A DNA stretch of 64,000 nt from TMED27 sp963922705. Its GTDB lineage: Bacteria > Pseudomonadota > Alphaproteobacteria > Micavibrionales > Micavibrionaceae. The notes beneath the pieces were generated by a model. That model saw nothing but the letters and a program-made list of their open reading frames with translations. It was not told where the DNA came from and searched no databases. The stretch's first letter is position 1. The number at the start of each line of letters is the position of its first letter. Positions 32,000-42,660 of the stretch are shown here, piece by piece. The translations under genes were made by a program, and so were the position numbers. Location: positions 12,084-76,083 of the forward strand of contig CAWUJS010000001.1 of assembly GCA_963922705.1 (NCBI GenBank), in the 5' to 3' direction.

Positions 32000-34030
32000 A
32001 TGTCGGATCTATTTAAATCAAACGCCAAAACAGACGCGCCGTCCTATGATGCGTCCTCTATAGAAGTGCTTGAAGGGCTGGAGCCGGTGCGCAAAAGGCC
32101 GGGCATGTATATTGGCGGTACGGATGAGCGAGCCTATCACCATCTTGTCGGTGAAGTTCTGGATAATGCGATGGATGAGGCCGTTGCGGGGCATGCGGAC
32201 TGGATTGAGATTATATTGGATGAAAAGGGATATATCACAATCCGCGATAACGGGCGCGGTATTCCTGTTGATAAGCACCCGAAATATCCTGATAAATCAG
32301 CGCTTGAGGTTATTTTAACCACGCTGCATTCAGGTGGTAAATTCTCGAATAAAGCTTATGAGACATCCGGTGGATTGCACGGTGTTGGGATTTCCGTTGT
32401 TAATGCGCTTTCCGATGATATGTGGATTGAAGTTGCGCGTGAAAAGACATTGTGGCGGCAAAACTATGCGCGGGGTATTACGACATCCAAGCTGGAAAAT
32501 CTCGGTACGGTGAGCAACCGACGCGGGACGACTGTATGTTTTCATCCTGATCCTGAAATTTTTGGTGACAAGGCAAAGTTTAAACCGGCGTGGCTTTTTC
32601 AGATGGCCCGTTCAAAAGCCTATCTTTATTCAGGGGTGGAAATCAGGTGGAAATGTGATCCTGCGCTAATTCCGCAAGATAGCAAAGTTAAAGCAGAAGA
32701 AGTTTTTAAGTTTCCCAATGGCTTGATGGATTTTCTGAATACTTCACTTGAAGGCAGAAAGACAATGACGCCCAATGCTTTTCACGGGAAAGCTAACCTC
32801 CCTGATAATGAGGGGCGGGTTGAGTTTGCAATTGCCTGGCCCACTTTTGGGGACGGGTTTACACATTCTTATTGTAATACCATCCCTACTCCCATGGGCG
32901 GAACGCATGACAATGGTTTCAGGAGCGCTATTCTGCGGGGCTTGAAAGCTTATGGCGAGATGATCGGCAATAAAAAGGCTGCGCAAATTACTGCCGATGA
33001 TGTTATGGGCGGTGCGGCGATGCTGTTATCCGTCTTTATCAAAGACCCGCAATTTCAGGGACAGACCAAGGAAAAGCTGGCAACGAATGGGGTTTCCAAA
33101 TGGGTTGATACGGCGATTAAAGATCATTTTGACCTGTGGCTTTCCAATGATCCGCATAGCAGCAAGCAATTGCTTGATGAGATTATCCTAAAAGCTGAAG
33201 AGCGCATGCGGCGGAAAGAAGATCGTTCAAGAGCGCGCAAAACGGCAACGCAAAAACTACGCCTGCCCGGGAAACTCGCCGATTGCAGCCGCACTGATGC
33301 CGAAGATACGGAGCTTTTTATCGTTGAGGGGGATTCTGCGGGGGGGTCTGCAAAACAAGGGCGCAATCGGGAAACGCAGGCTATTTTGCCGTTGCGGGGG
33401 AAAATCCTCAATGTGGTTAGCGCAACAAGAGATAAAATTCGTGCTAATCAAGAGATTAGTGATCTTACGCAAGCACTGGGCTGCGGCGTTGGGAAAGAGT
33501 TTGATCTGAACAAATTACGCTATGAACGTATTATTATTATGACCGATGCGGATGTTGATGGGGCGCATATCGCATCGCTTTTGATCACGATGTTTTATAA
33601 CCAAATGCGCCCTCTCATTGAAGAAGGGCATTTATATATCGCACAGCCCCCACTCTATCGTCTTGTGAGTGGTACTTTAAGCGCCTATGCGCGGGATGAT
33701 GCGCATAAAGACGAGCTGATGGAAACGATGTTCAAAGGCAAAAAGAAAGTTGAAATCAGCCGCTTTAAGGGGCTCGGCGAAATGCCGGCGAAACAGCTTA
33801 AAGAAACAACAATGGACCCGCAAAAGCGGACATTACTCCGCGTAACCCTGCCTGATGCAATTGCAGCGATGGGGCTTTCTGCTGACAATGATATTGAAGG
33901 CGGGTTGCCGGAGGGCACGACATTAGCGGATGTTGATGATCTTGTTGAACGCCTGATGGGCAAAAACGCAGAAAGCCGTTTTCGTTTCATACAAGATAAT
34001 GCCGAATTTGCCGATAATATTGATGTATAA
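32000..34030 (+). CDS. parE: DNA topoisomerase IV subunit B
   Basis: ATPase subunit of topoisomerase IV, which decatenates sister chromosomes. 676 residues. The GHKL ATPase domain shows VLDNAMDEAVAG, DNGRGIPVD and SGGLHGVGISVVNALS. The TOPRIM domain shows VEGDSAGGSAKQGR and IIMTDADVDGAHI. ParE rather than GyrB is chosen because the protein is short (GyrB is about 800) and lacks the GyrB insertion. The next gene follows immediately after its stop. Confidence 0.93.
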   Translation: MSDLFKSNAKTDAPSYDASSIEVLEGLEPVRKRPGMYIGGTDERAYHHLVGEVLDNAMDEAVAGHADWIEIILDEKGYITIRDNGRGIPVDKHPKYPDKSALEVILTTLHSGGKFSNKAYETSGGLHGVGISVVNALSDDMWIEVAREKTLWRQNYARGITTSKLENLGTVSNRRGTTVCFHPDPEIFGDKAKFKPAWLFQMARSKAYLYSGVEIRWKCDPALIPQDSKVKAEEVFKFPNGLMDFLNTSLEGRKTMTPNAFHGKANLPDNEGRVEFAIAWPTFGDGFTHSYCNTIPTPMGGTHDNGFRSAILRGLKAYGEMIGNKKAAQITADDVMGGAAMLLSVFIKDPQFQGQTKEKLATNGVSKWVDTAIKDHFDLWLSNDPHSSKQLLDEIILKAEERMRRKEDRSRARKTATQKLRLPGKLADCSRTDAEDTELFIVEGDSAGGSAKQGRNRETQAILPLRGKILNVVSATRDKIRANQEISDLTQALGCGVGKEFDLNKLRYERIIIMTDADVDGAHIASLLITMFYNQMRPLIEEGHLYIAQPPLYRLVSGTLSAYARDDAHKDELMETMFKGKKKVEISRFKGLGEMPAKQLKETTMDPQKRTLLRVTLPDAIAAMGLSADNDIEGGLPEGTTLADVDDLVERLMGKNAESRFRFIQDNAEFADNIDV

Positions 34031-35275
34031 ATGCCAACCTTAACAAAAAAGCAAATCATACTCGGTGTAAGCTTTTTAGGCGGTCTTTTTGCTTTAATGC
34101 TCATTCTGATTGGGATTACAACGATCCCAGGCACTATTGATACGCGTTTACAAAAATCATTGCAAATTTATGGGTTTCAAACTGAGAATATAGAAAAAAT
34201 CGAGAAAAGATGGGGCGCAATTCGCTACCACAATCTTGGCTTTGGACAAAATGAAGAGAATAGCATTGATCGATTAACTGTTTATTTTGATCTATCCGGC
34301 TTTTTTCAAAAACGATTGAAGCGGTTGGAAATTGACGGGCTATATCTTTCCGGGGATATTGATATCGATAACAAAGTATCAATTAAGGGATATGAGATTT
34401 TGCCGGATTTTGATGCAATCAAAACATCCGGTGTACAGAATTTCCAGATCAAAAATATAAATTTCTCTTTTTTAAGTGCGCATTTTGGCGGGTTACGCGG
34501 CACGGCTAATATCACCGGACAACAGGATAATGGCGCACAAATCTGGACAGGCAATATTGATAGCCGTCAGGATCAGCTTGAGCTGATTGCGAAATTTAAT
34601 GGGCAGTTGAATGAGAGCACGAAGTGGTTTGTGGACTTTGAGATTGAAAATGCCAAGCTGGAACGCGGATGGGGGAAAATCACAAGAGCACATGGAAATG
34701 CGAGCTGGTCAGGACAAAGTTCCCGGTGGGAAAAGCTAAGGGCGGACATTAATGCGGGTGGGTTTATCGTGCATAATACGCCTTGGGAAAATGCATCGAT
34801 AACAATTGATAATACGCCCAAAACCATCAAAACAATTATTGCTGCAAAATCTGCGGGCTTAGAAGAATTGGAACTCAACCTTGATGCGCTTTATCATGAT
34901 AAGGCGCTAAAATGGAATGCCACGGTTCATGCACCGACATTTGAGCAAATGCTCTCCTATTTTACCAAAGTTAAGATGATGCCATTTTCAGAGGAGATAT
35001 TTTCTGATTGGCGTACAGAAAAAGAGGTGTCGCTTCTTTTGAGCAATAAAAATAAAAGCCTGATATTTAATGTCAGAAATCCAATGCAAGAAATTGATAT
35101 AAAAGGAAAAATAACCCCTGAATCGACCAACTTACTAAAGGTGCTTTCAGTCATTCCTGTCAGTTTAACGACTAAAATTCCAAGTGCCGAATGCAAAACT
35201 AAAGGTGTACAACAACAAGCCATATGCAGCTTTCATGTGCAAGAAATAGACGGTTCTTATATTTTAGCTGAATGA
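34031..35275 (+). CDS. Membrane-anchored hypothetical protein, AsmA/DUF2125-like
   Basis: 414 residues. One N-terminal helix (about residues 9-30, ILGVSFLGGLFALMLILIGI), then a long beta-rich periplasmic region. The layout resembles AsmA-like or DUF2125 lipid-transport proteins, but no decisive motif was found, so the assignment is inference. The start codon follows the parE stop with no gap. The C-terminus carries two Cys (AECKTKGVQQQAICSF) that could form a disulfide in the periplasm. Confidence 0.7.
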   Translation: MPTLTKKQIILGVSFLGGLFALMLILIGITTIPGTIDTRLQKSLQIYGFQTENIEKIEKRWGAIRYHNLGFGQNEENSIDRLTVYFDLSGFFQKRLKRLEIDGLYLSGDIDIDNKVSIKGYEILPDFDAIKTSGVQNFQIKNINFSFLSAHFGGLRGTANITGQQDNGAQIWTGNIDSRQDQLELIAKFNGQLNESTKWFVDFEIENAKLERGWGKITRAHGNASWSGQSSRWEKLRADINAGGFIVHNTPWENASITIDNTPKTIKTIIAAKSAGLEELELNLDALYHDKALKWNATVHAPTFEQMLSYFTKVKMMPFSEEIFSDWRTEKEVSLLLSNKNKSLIFNVRNPMQEIDIKGKITPESTNLLKVLSVIPVSLTTKIPSAECKTKGVQQQAICSFHVQEIDGSYILAE

Positions 35276-35284
35276 CTATATAAA

Positions 35285-36010
35285 TTATGGGTAATCACAA
35301 GAATCATATGTCACTTTTGCAAAGCTGCGCGCACCATCTGTTACTGTAAAACGATATTCGCGCGCACCAACGACCATAGAATGGTGGATAGGGAAAGTCC
35401 CCTCTTTGCGGTCAACCTCACCGCTTAATGCTTTAAAGTCAACGCTGACCGCTCTTGACGGATCGAACCAAGCCTCTGGCTGGCCATTTTCATTCCTGGC
35501 AGATGCGCCATTACCGGAAACAATGATCGAGCCATCGGCGACACTAATTTTGCTTGTCGGTCCCTGGCTTGTTGGTGTTGAAACCACAAAGCGCTTGGTA
35601 TCAATTTCAGAGCAATTGCTGGGCGGTCTTGCAGAGCGAATAAGGAAAGCAAGCCTTTCAGGGTCACGGCCTTCTTGTAATTGCTTGCGCAAAAGCGCGA
35701 CTAAGTCCCGAACAGGCCCCTCGGGGAGCTGTTCATCATATATTTTCTTAAGCTGTTCATATCGCATACTGGCTGTCTGTGCCTCTGAGCGCATATCAAT
35801 GAGGGATTGCTCCATCTCTTCTGCCTGAGTGGACATGGATTTTACGCGCTGTCTTAAGATTTTTTCCTGCTGCCCGGCAGTTTGCATGCCAAACCAAAAG
35901 CCCGTGCCGAAAATTAGAAGCAGGATAAACGTGCCGACCATAAAACTTGCTGTACGCGCTGCGGCACGTTTTCTATAGCGGTCATGCGGGTTGTAATCTG
36001 ACAAGCTCAT
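35285..36010 (-). CDS. Hypothetical membrane protein with coiled coil
   Basis: 241 residues. A basic N-terminus is followed by a helix (TASFMVGTFILLLIFGTGFWFG, about residues 20-41), a coiled coil (about 45-90) and a beta-rich C-terminal domain. Alphaproteobacterial inner-membrane proteins of this plan exist without an assigned function. It is convergent with the gene at 34031, and its start is 18 bp from the stop of the SLC13 gene that precedes it on the same strand. Confidence 0.72.
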   Translation of the reverse strand: MSLSDYNPHDRYRKRAAARTASFMVGTFILLLIFGTGFWFGMQTAGQQEKILRQRVKSMSTQAEEMEQSLIDMRSEAQTASMRYEQLKKIYDEQLPEGPVRDLVALLRKQLQEGRDPERLAFLIRSARPPSNCSEIDTKRFVVSTPTSQGPTSKISVADGSIIVSGNGASARNENGQPEAWFDPSRAVSVDFKALSGEVDRKEGTFPIHHSMVVGAREYRFTVTDGARSFAKVTYDSCDYP

Positions 36011-36028
36011 AAAATTAAAAATCGCTAC

Positions 36029-37918
36029 CTAGAGGCCAAAATAATATTGAATAACGAAAATATAAGTTATCCACAAAACCAACACAAGTGGCACACCGCC
36101 TCTTAAATAATCACGAAAACGATAGTGCCCCGGCCCCATGACAAGCAGATTTGTTTGGTATCCAATTGGGGAGGCAAAAGAACAATTCGCAGCAAATATA
36201 ACAGTAAGTGCAAATAGGAAGGTTAAATCCTGCCCGCCGGTTAATATGGGATCGAAACTTCCGGCAAGATTGACTGCAATCGGAGTAAACAGGATAGCGC
36301 AAGCGTTATTGCTCAAGATATTGGTTGCTATAGCCACCAGTAAAAACAAAGCAGCAAGCATTGTGGCAGGTGTATTTGTAAATGGCAGGTCGATGATAAG
36401 ATTGGCAATATAGGTTGCACCGCCGGAAGCTTGAAGCGCCGTTCCAAGTGCCAGCATTGAGCCGACGAGTAAGAATATTTTGCGGTCTATCGCCCGCGTT
36501 GCCTGCCGGATATTCAAGCACCCTGTAGCAATCATCATAGCAGAGCCAGCTACGGCGGCGACAGGGATTGATAAAAACCCTAATGCTGCTGATGCAATTG
36601 TTAATGCGAAAACGCAAAAAGCCAAAGGCGCTTTATCAGGAACAGGTAAATCACGTTTTGAGCCTGAAAGAACAATAAAGTCAGGATTATAGCGTAACGA
36701 ATCTACAGCAGCACGGCGCCCTGTAATTAACAGCACATCTCCAGCTTCTAAGCGGATACGCCCTAAACGGCGGCGAACAACCCGCGCACGGCGCTGAATA
36801 CCCAAGACTATCGCGCCAAACTGGCGATGGAAATTAACATGATCGAGCGACATATCAATCATTCTGGAAGCTGGTGTAATCATGATTTCCGCAAGCACGC
36901 GTGTTTCTGCATTGCTCGTTTCAGATACAGGCCCGGATTCATCGTCAACTTGTTTATCCAGCGCTTGTGTTTTGTCTTCAGATAATAAAAACCCGGGGAA
37001 TTTTGACAGCATAGACATCAGAGAATCCCGCGTTGCCGCAACAATCAGCGTATCATTCTCTTGCACGACATAACCATCGAAAGGCGGTAAAATAAGTTGC
37101 CCGCCACGCTGCACAAGCTTAATATTTAATTCTGGAAATCCTGGAAACCTTCCGTCAACGCATGAAACACCCAAAAGAGCGCTCTCATCGTCAATATCAA
37201 GCTCGGCGACGAATTCTTTTTTACTGCCCGCAAGATCGCGTGCCATAGTTGCCCGATCTTTCATCAGGCGCGGTACAAAAATCAAAACATACACAAAGCC
37301 AACACCTGCTAATATTCCGCCCGGAATAACAAAATCAAAAAAGCCAATAGGCTCATACCCCATTTCGACCATTGCGCTAGAAACAAGCAGATTTGTTGAT
37401 GATCCTATGAGAGTTGTCATACCGCCCAGAATAGCGACATAGCTAAGAGGAATCATGATTCGGCTATCAGACATGCCTATCGAATGCGCGAGAACTTGTA
37501 ACAAGGGAATAGCAATAATCACCAAGGGTGTGTTGTTCATAAATGCAGAAATAATAAGGACAAAAATCAATATCAGAATAATAGAAAACCAAGCCTTTTT
37601 CTTGTTCTGAAATGTTAATAGTTTTGTTAAAACCCTTAAGGCATCTGATTGTATCATCGCCTGCCCCATCACCAAAAGCGCCAGAACGGCAATAAGGGAT
37701 GGATTGGCAAACCCGGCGAGAAGCGCATAAGGATCAATGGTATTTTTGCCTGATATCTCATAAAGAGGGAAGATTTGGCCAAATAACATAAGGGCTGTTA
37801 AGACAGCTATACTAGTCACTTCGATAGGAATTTTTTCTCGAATAAAGGCAACGATGGCTGCTCCGGTCAAGAAGAGTGTAAACCACATATGTATGACTGG
37901 ATCGATGACAAATGACAT
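36029..37918 (-). CDS. SLC13-family permease with two cytosolic TrkA-C domains
   Basis: 629 residues. An N-terminal half of about six helices with the SLC13/DASS motif GGMTTLIGSSTNLLVSSAMV, then two RCK-C (TrkA-C) domains (about residues 220-310 and 330-420), then a second membrane half with ANCSFASPIGYQTNLLV. This is the architecture of YfbS-like anion permeases; candidate substrates are dicarboxylates, sulfate or phosphate. The ion and substrate cannot be read from the sequence. It ends 18 bp before the gene at 35285-36010. Confidence 0.9.
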   Translation of the reverse strand: MSFVIDPVIHMWFTLFLTGAAIVAFIREKIPIEVTSIAVLTALMLFGQIFPLYEISGKNTIDPYALLAGFANPSLIAVLALLVMGQAMIQSDALRVLTKLLTFQNKKKAWFSIILILIFVLIISAFMNNTPLVIIAIPLLQVLAHSIGMSDSRIMIPLSYVAILGGMTTLIGSSTNLLVSSAMVEMGYEPIGFFDFVIPGGILAGVGFVYVLIFVPRLMKDRATMARDLAGSKKEFVAELDIDDESALLGVSCVDGRFPGFPELNIKLVQRGGQLILPPFDGYVVQENDTLIVAATRDSLMSMLSKFPGFLLSEDKTQALDKQVDDESGPVSETSNAETRVLAEIMITPASRMIDMSLDHVNFHRQFGAIVLGIQRRARVVRRRLGRIRLEAGDVLLITGRRAAVDSLRYNPDFIVLSGSKRDLPVPDKAPLAFCVFALTIASAALGFLSIPVAAVAGSAMMIATGCLNIRQATRAIDRKIFLLVGSMLALGTALQASGGATYIANLIIDLPFTNTPATMLAALFLLVAIATNILSNNACAILFTPIAVNLAGSFDPILTGGQDLTFLFALTVIFAANCSFASPIGYQTNLLVMGPGHYRFRDYLRGGVPLVLVLWITYIFVIQYYFGL

Positions 37919-37973
37919 AAACCAGAACAGGCTCCTAATAGATTAAACGATATACGCAACGAGGAATTGAATA

Positions 37974-40361
37974 TTACGGCGAGCGTCCCTCATCACGCAA
38001 GCCTGTTTCTACAAAATCACTAATATTTCTAAGGCCTATGCGGAAGAGGACTTCTGTGCCGCTATCACCGGATGAATCATCAGTCAGATTGCGTATCCCC
38101 TGCAAGGACCAGGAAACACATTGACCAAAATAATCGATTCCCAGTGAGCCGCGGCGAAGGCCGGGATCTACCCCTAAATCATGTTGGGACGCTATGCGCA
38201 TGCGCCATTTAGGGTTAAAATAATATTGTGCGTTAGTACCTATTTGTTCACGCGTTTCATTAAGTTCCGTACCCGAAATCGGCTGCGCATACAGGTAATT
38301 GAGGCCCAAGCGAAAACGGTTCCAATCCGCGTAAGAGTCCAGCTCATGGCGTTCCGGACTGAGGTTTTCGTTATTTAACTGAAAACGATATTGCATGCGG
38401 TAACGGTTATTGAGATCGCCTTTAATGTAACCGACAATATCCGAGCTTCTATTGCTTAGACCGGAGCCGGTTCTGAAAGGGTTATTATCTTTATCAAAAC
38501 GATAGCTTTGTCCCAGAAAAAATTCAGCATTGCTCTGCTCATAGCCGTTCAGTGCGGTGCGCATGCCATAAGTTACACGACTTTGATCTTCAACGACATC
38601 AAGCCCCGGAAAACGGTTTGGCTCGAAAAGGTTACTCGCATCCAGCTGTACGTCCTGGGAGTCTTCGTTCGGGATTTCATCATTCTCATCATTTTCCGTT
38701 GATGCGGTAATCGCAACCAGAGGCTCGATTACCATTTGCGCTTTTTCAAAATTACGCGCTACGGGATAGGATGTTTCTATATGGACTTGCGGGAAAAAGC
38801 GCGTTTCCAGTGAATCGCTCTCGTTACCTGATGTCGTGGTAGAAATATCAGGATCGTTAACGTGAAAAGCATCGCCACGTAAGCTCAGATCAAGATTGGA
38901 GACCAGCCCGTAATCAGATACAAGCCTTCGTTTCCAGCCCACATCCGCAGAAGCCCTGATCATATCTTGATCTGAACCTTCTCGAAACAGGCTTAATAAG
39001 CCTAAAGATGCATCCCAGCGGCCTTTTATGAAAGGAACAGCACCGGGTTTTCCGGTAAAACTCGCAAATAATTCAGGCAGAACACCGGGCTGGTCAACCT
39101 GACGCTCGCTTACGCGAATATCCTTAAAAAGCTGTACCAAAGCTGTCGCGTAGTTACGTCCGGAAAACCTTTCAGCGAAGATAGTATTCACCAAAACATC
39201 TTCATCCGTGATATCGTATTGACGGACATATTGATCATCGCTCACATAGGCCACATCAAAGCCGGAGCGCCATTGATCATTCATATCCCAGCGCCCTTTT
39301 GCAAAGGCGTGCCCCCGTAGTTCATCATCCCTTGCTATATTCGTTCCATCAGCAAGCTCTTCTGTGCGGTCAGAATAGGTAACACTGCCATCAACAATAA
39401 GGCCGGCGCTATCCCAGCGTTGTCGGTATTCAATAAGGCCAAGTGGCGCTTGCTCTGTCATGGCTTGCAGACCAAATGTTGCATCCTTATCCGGCGCGAT
39501 TGCTACATAATACTCATTTCTAATGAACGCACCCAGATCGCTGTTAAACCCAAGAGACGGCGAGAGAAAGCCGCTTTTTTGTTTCACGGTTCCGTCTGCA
39601 TGCGAAAAATAAGGAGTATAGGCAATCGGCACGCCGTAAACATTAAAACGTGCATTGCGGTAAGATATGCGCGCATCTTCCTCATCGTGCGTTACCTTTG
39701 AGGCAACAATTTTCCATGGCGGTGCGCGGCCGGGGTCTTTTTTGCATGGATCACAAGCGGTATAGCTTGCGCCTTCCATGATTGTACGCGCGCCCTCTTC
39801 GCGTCTACCCTTATCAGCGGCAAAGCGTGACCCGTCAGCCAGGGTCGTTTGGAGGTCATCAACCGTTCCATTTTGAAGTTCATTCGAGTATTCAACATTC
39901 TGCGAGAGATAGATATCCCCGCTTTGCTCGTTCAAGACGACATTACCGCTTGCGCGAACAGTATCCTGATCAATCGCATATTCGACCTTATCAGCACGCA
40001 AAATCCGGTCATCCTGAACGATAATGACATCCCCTTGCGCACTAACGATACGCTGAATGTCATTGTAATTCATAATATCAGCTTCGATATCCAAAGGCTG
40101 CTTTTCTGGAGGTGCCTCGGCACTTAGAGGCGATGTTAGGAAATTAGTGTAAGTATTTGTTTTTATATTTTTATGCGCATCCAATGAAGGGGAATCATAA
40201 ATCTCATTATCGGATATGATTTGCGGCTGGGAAGGCGGTGCATCAATATTAATGTCACCATATCCCGTTAGCAATTGCGCATGTGATATCGCAGGAAGTA
40301 TGCAATAGGCCGCAGACAATAATAAGACTCTTTTTGCTTTAGCCAAAGAATGCCGGAACAT
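37974..40361 (-). CDS. lptD: LPS-assembly protein LptD
   Basis: Outer-membrane barrel that inserts lipopolysaccharide. 795 residues from the ATG at 40361 (MFRHSLAKAKRV), with a signal peptide ending at SHAQ. The N-terminal OstA/LptA-like domain (PLDIEADIMNYNDIQ...VSAQGDVIIVQDDRI) spans about residues 70-180; CDPCKK and GQCVSW supply the Cys pairs of the plug-barrel disulfides. The remainder is a beta barrel. Its 5' end overlaps the 3' end of the DEAD-box gene by 23 bp. surA and pdxA, the usual neighbours, are not present here. Confidence 0.93.
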   Translation of the reverse strand: MFRHSLAKAKRVLLLSAAYCILPAISHAQLLTGYGDINIDAPPSQPQIISDNEIYDSPSLDAHKNIKTNTYTNFLTSPLSAEAPPEKQPLDIEADIMNYNDIQRIVSAQGDVIIVQDDRILRADKVEYAIDQDTVRASGNVVLNEQSGDIYLSQNVEYSNELQNGTVDDLQTTLADGSRFAADKGRREEGARTIMEGASYTACDPCKKDPGRAPPWKIVASKVTHDEEDARISYRNARFNVYGVPIAYTPYFSHADGTVKQKSGFLSPSLGFNSDLGAFIRNEYYVAIAPDKDATFGLQAMTEQAPLGLIEYRQRWDSAGLIVDGSVTYSDRTEELADGTNIARDDELRGHAFAKGRWDMNDQWRSGFDVAYVSDDQYVRQYDITDEDVLVNTIFAERFSGRNYATALVQLFKDIRVSERQVDQPGVLPELFASFTGKPGAVPFIKGRWDASLGLLSLFREGSDQDMIRASADVGWKRRLVSDYGLVSNLDLSLRGDAFHVNDPDISTTTSGNESDSLETRFFPQVHIETSYPVARNFEKAQMVIEPLVAITASTENDENDEIPNEDSQDVQLDASNLFEPNRFPGLDVVEDQSRVTYGMRTALNGYEQSNAEFFLGQSYRFDKDNNPFRTGSGLSNRSSDIVGYIKGDLNNRYRMQYRFQLNNENLSPERHELDSYADWNRFRLGLNYLYAQPISGTELNETREQIGTNAQYYFNPKWRMRIASQHDLGVDPGLRRGSLGIDYFGQCVSWSLQGIRNLTDDSSGDSGTEVLFRIGLRNISDFVETGLRDEGRSP

Positions 40362-41601
40362 CTTCCCCAAACCCCTTTACACCGTCAGTATCAGCTTTTT
40401 TGCCTCTTTCGCGTTTTGATTTAGCCTGCTTCTTTTTGGGAAGTTCTTTGACAGAAGCATTTTTCTTTGCCTTGCTATTTGGCTGATCAAATTTTTGTGT
40501 AGTGATTTTGCCATCTATCAGCTTTTCAATCGCCTCGACGAATTTTTCATCATCGCCTTGTGATGCAAAGCTCCATGCGCGACCATCCATCCCTGCCCGG
40601 CCTGTGCGCCCTATGCGATGCACGTAATCATCGGCATTGAATGGGACATCATAGTTAAAGACGTGTGAGAGCCCCTGAACATCCAGTCCGCGTGCTGCGA
40701 CATCGCTGCAGACTAAAAGGGTTATCTCGTCATTTTTAAAGGCTTCAAGGGTTTGCGTACGGGATTTTTGATCCATATCACCATGCATTTGTCCGACGCT
40801 AAAATCTTTGGATTTCAAAAACTTGGTTAAGTCGCCGATATCGCGTTTCCGGTTACAAAACACAAAGGCATTTTTAACATTTTCTGATTGAATTACCTTT
40901 AGCAGCGTTTCGCGCTTTTTAAGGCGATCACACCAGACTAAAAATTGTTCGACATTAGCAGAGGTGGATGCAGGCGGAGCAACAGAAACTTCTTTCGGAT
41001 TACTTAAAAACTTCTCGGTCAGCTTTTTGATTTCCGGCTGCATGGTTGCAGAAAATAGTAATGTTTGACGTAACGGTGACAAGAGCGAGACGATTTTCTC
41101 AATGTCAGGGATAAAGCCCATATCGAGCATACGATCGGCTTCATCAATTACCAGAACCTTGATATCGGTCATGAGGATTTTACCGCGTTCAAACAGATCA
41201 AGGAGCCTGCCAGGTGTTGCGATCAAAACATCCGCCCCACGCTCTAAAATCTTGATCTGGTCATTCATGGATGAGCCGCCGGTCAACAAGACCTTTGAAA
41301 GATTATGATTCTTTCCGTAGGTGTCAAAATTCTCTGCGATTTGCGCGGCCAACTCCCGTGTTGGCGATAAAATTAAGGAGCGCGGCATACGTGCCTTTGC
41401 ACGACCACCAGAGAGAATATCAATCATTGGCAGGGTAAAGCTTGCAGTCTTACCTGTTCCCGTTTGCGCAAGACCCACGAGATCGCGCCCCATCAGTATA
41501 ATAGGAATAGATGCTTCCTGAATCGGTGTAGGCTTTTCATAGCCGCAATCCGCAATGGCTTTGAGTGTCTCGGGGGACAGTCCTAAATCTTCGAAAGACA
41601 T
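40339..41601 (-). CDS. DEAD-box RNA helicase (RhlE-like)
   Basis: 420 residues. The Q motif (GYEKPTPIQ), Walker A (AQTGTGKT), DEAD box (VIDEADRML), SAT (LFSATMQ) and HRIGRTGRAG are all present. The C-terminal 60 residues are a basic Lys-rich tail (ELPKKKQAKSKRERGKK). RhlE or the general DEAD group is likely from the length and motif spellings; it unwinds structured RNA in ribosome assembly or mRNA decay. Overlaps the lptD start, suggesting one transcript. Confidence 0.93.
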   Translation of the reverse strand: MSFEDLGLSPETLKAIADCGYEKPTPIQEASIPIILMGRDLVGLAQTGTGKTASFTLPMIDILSGGRAKARMPRSLILSPTRELAAQIAENFDTYGKNHNLSKVLLTGGSSMNDQIKILERGADVLIATPGRLLDLFERGKILMTDIKVLVIDEADRMLDMGFIPDIEKIVSLLSPLRQTLLFSATMQPEIKKLTEKFLSNPKEVSVAPPASTSANVEQFLVWCDRLKKRETLLKVIQSENVKNAFVFCNRKRDIGDLTKFLKSKDFSVGQMHGDMDQKSRTQTLEAFKNDEITLLVCSDVAARGLDVQGLSHVFNYDVPFNADDYVHRIGRTGRAGMDGRAWSFASQGDDEKFVEAIEKLIDGKITTQKFDQPNSKAKKNASVKELPKKKQAKSKRERGKKADTDGVKGFGEDVPAFFG

Positions 41602-41706
41602 GAGAGATTAACTTGATTTCCAGCTAGATTTACTTCAATTTTCATTATGCCCTAAGCAGTAGCGAATAACAGGGTTAAACGCAAGAATTTAAAAGGTTTC
41701 CCACAT

Positions 41707-42660
41707 ATGAGTTTAAATATCGCCATTCAAATGGATCCGCCATCAAGCATTAGCCCGGAAAAAGATTCAACTTATGCGTTGGGGCTAGAGGCGCAAAAAC
41801 GCGGACACAAATTGACGTATTATAACGCGGATAGCTTGAAATTGAAAAACGGTGTTGTAAATGCAGAGTGCAGTCTGCTGACCTTTTATGATGATAAAAC
41901 GCACCATTTTGAACTGAGCTCATTTTCAAAAATTGCTTTAAAAGAGTTTGATATCATATTGATACGCAATGATTTTAATGATCCTTTGAGCTATAATTCA
42001 ATGACCCACATATTGGATCACCTGGCACAGGATACCTTGGTGTTGAACAATCCCACAGGCGTTCGTGAGTCCCCTGAAAAAATACTTATTACCCATTTCC
42101 CTGAGCTTGCTCCGCAAACGCTGATCACGCGTAATCTGGATGATATCCGACATTTTGCAGGTGAGATCGGTGATTTGATTATTAAGCCTTTAAACGGTTT
42201 TGGCGGGATGGGTGTTTATCATATAAAACAAGGCGATCCTAATCTATCGTCTGTTTATGAAATGCTTTGCGCCCTTCATAGTGAGCCTTTTGTTATTCAG
42301 GAATACCTGCCGGATATCCAAAAGGGTGATAAGCGGATTATTGTGGTTGAAGGAGACCCCATCGCGGCGCTGCTTCGCGTCCCTGCCAAAGCTTCTGCGC
42401 GGGCGAATTTAGCCGCAGGCGGCAGCGCGGAAATCGGTGAGATCACTGAACGGGACAAGGAAATCTGCGCGGCGCTTAAACCGGAATTGATTAAAAGAGG
42501 TCTGGTTTTTGTCGGGCTGGATGTAATTGGTAACTATGTAACGGAAATAAATTCCAAATCCCCAACCGGGCTTCAACATATCCATCAATTACAAGGGCTT
42601 AATTGCGCAGAGCAGATATGGGATGCTTATGAAGCGCGGTATGATGCGTTCAAACATTAA
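41707..42660 (+). CDS. gshB: Glutathione synthetase
   Basis: ATP-grasp ligase that joins gamma-glutamylcysteine and glycine. 317 residues, the bacterial norm. MDPPSSISPEKDSTYAL at the start, LNNPTGVRESPEK, the ATP loop KPLNGFGGMGVY and NSKSPTGLQ near the end are all typical. Divergent from the helicase. Its TAA stop shares TTAA with the convergent gene at 42657. Confidence 0.97.
   Translation: MSLNIAIQMDPPSSISPEKDSTYALGLEAQKRGHKLTYYNADSLKLKNGVVNAECSLLTFYDDKTHHFELSSFSKIALKEFDIILIRNDFNDPLSYNSMTHILDHLAQDTLVLNNPTGVRESPEKILITHFPELAPQTLITRNLDDIRHFAGEIGDLIIKPLNGFGGMGVYHIKQGDPNLSSVYEMLCALHSEPFVIQEYLPDIQKGDKRIIVVEGDPIAALLRVPAKASARANLAAGGSAEIGEITERDKEICAALKPELIKRGLVFVGLDVIGNYVTEINSKSPTGLQHIHQLQGLNCAEQIWDAYEARYDAFKH

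Noticed and set aside
38140..38165. GGCGAAGGCCGGGATC inside lptD as a repeat insertion
   Set aside because: It resembles the GTCATCCC elements, but it is only half an arm and the encoded PGLRRGSLG sits in a stretch that reads like normal LptD barrel sequence.
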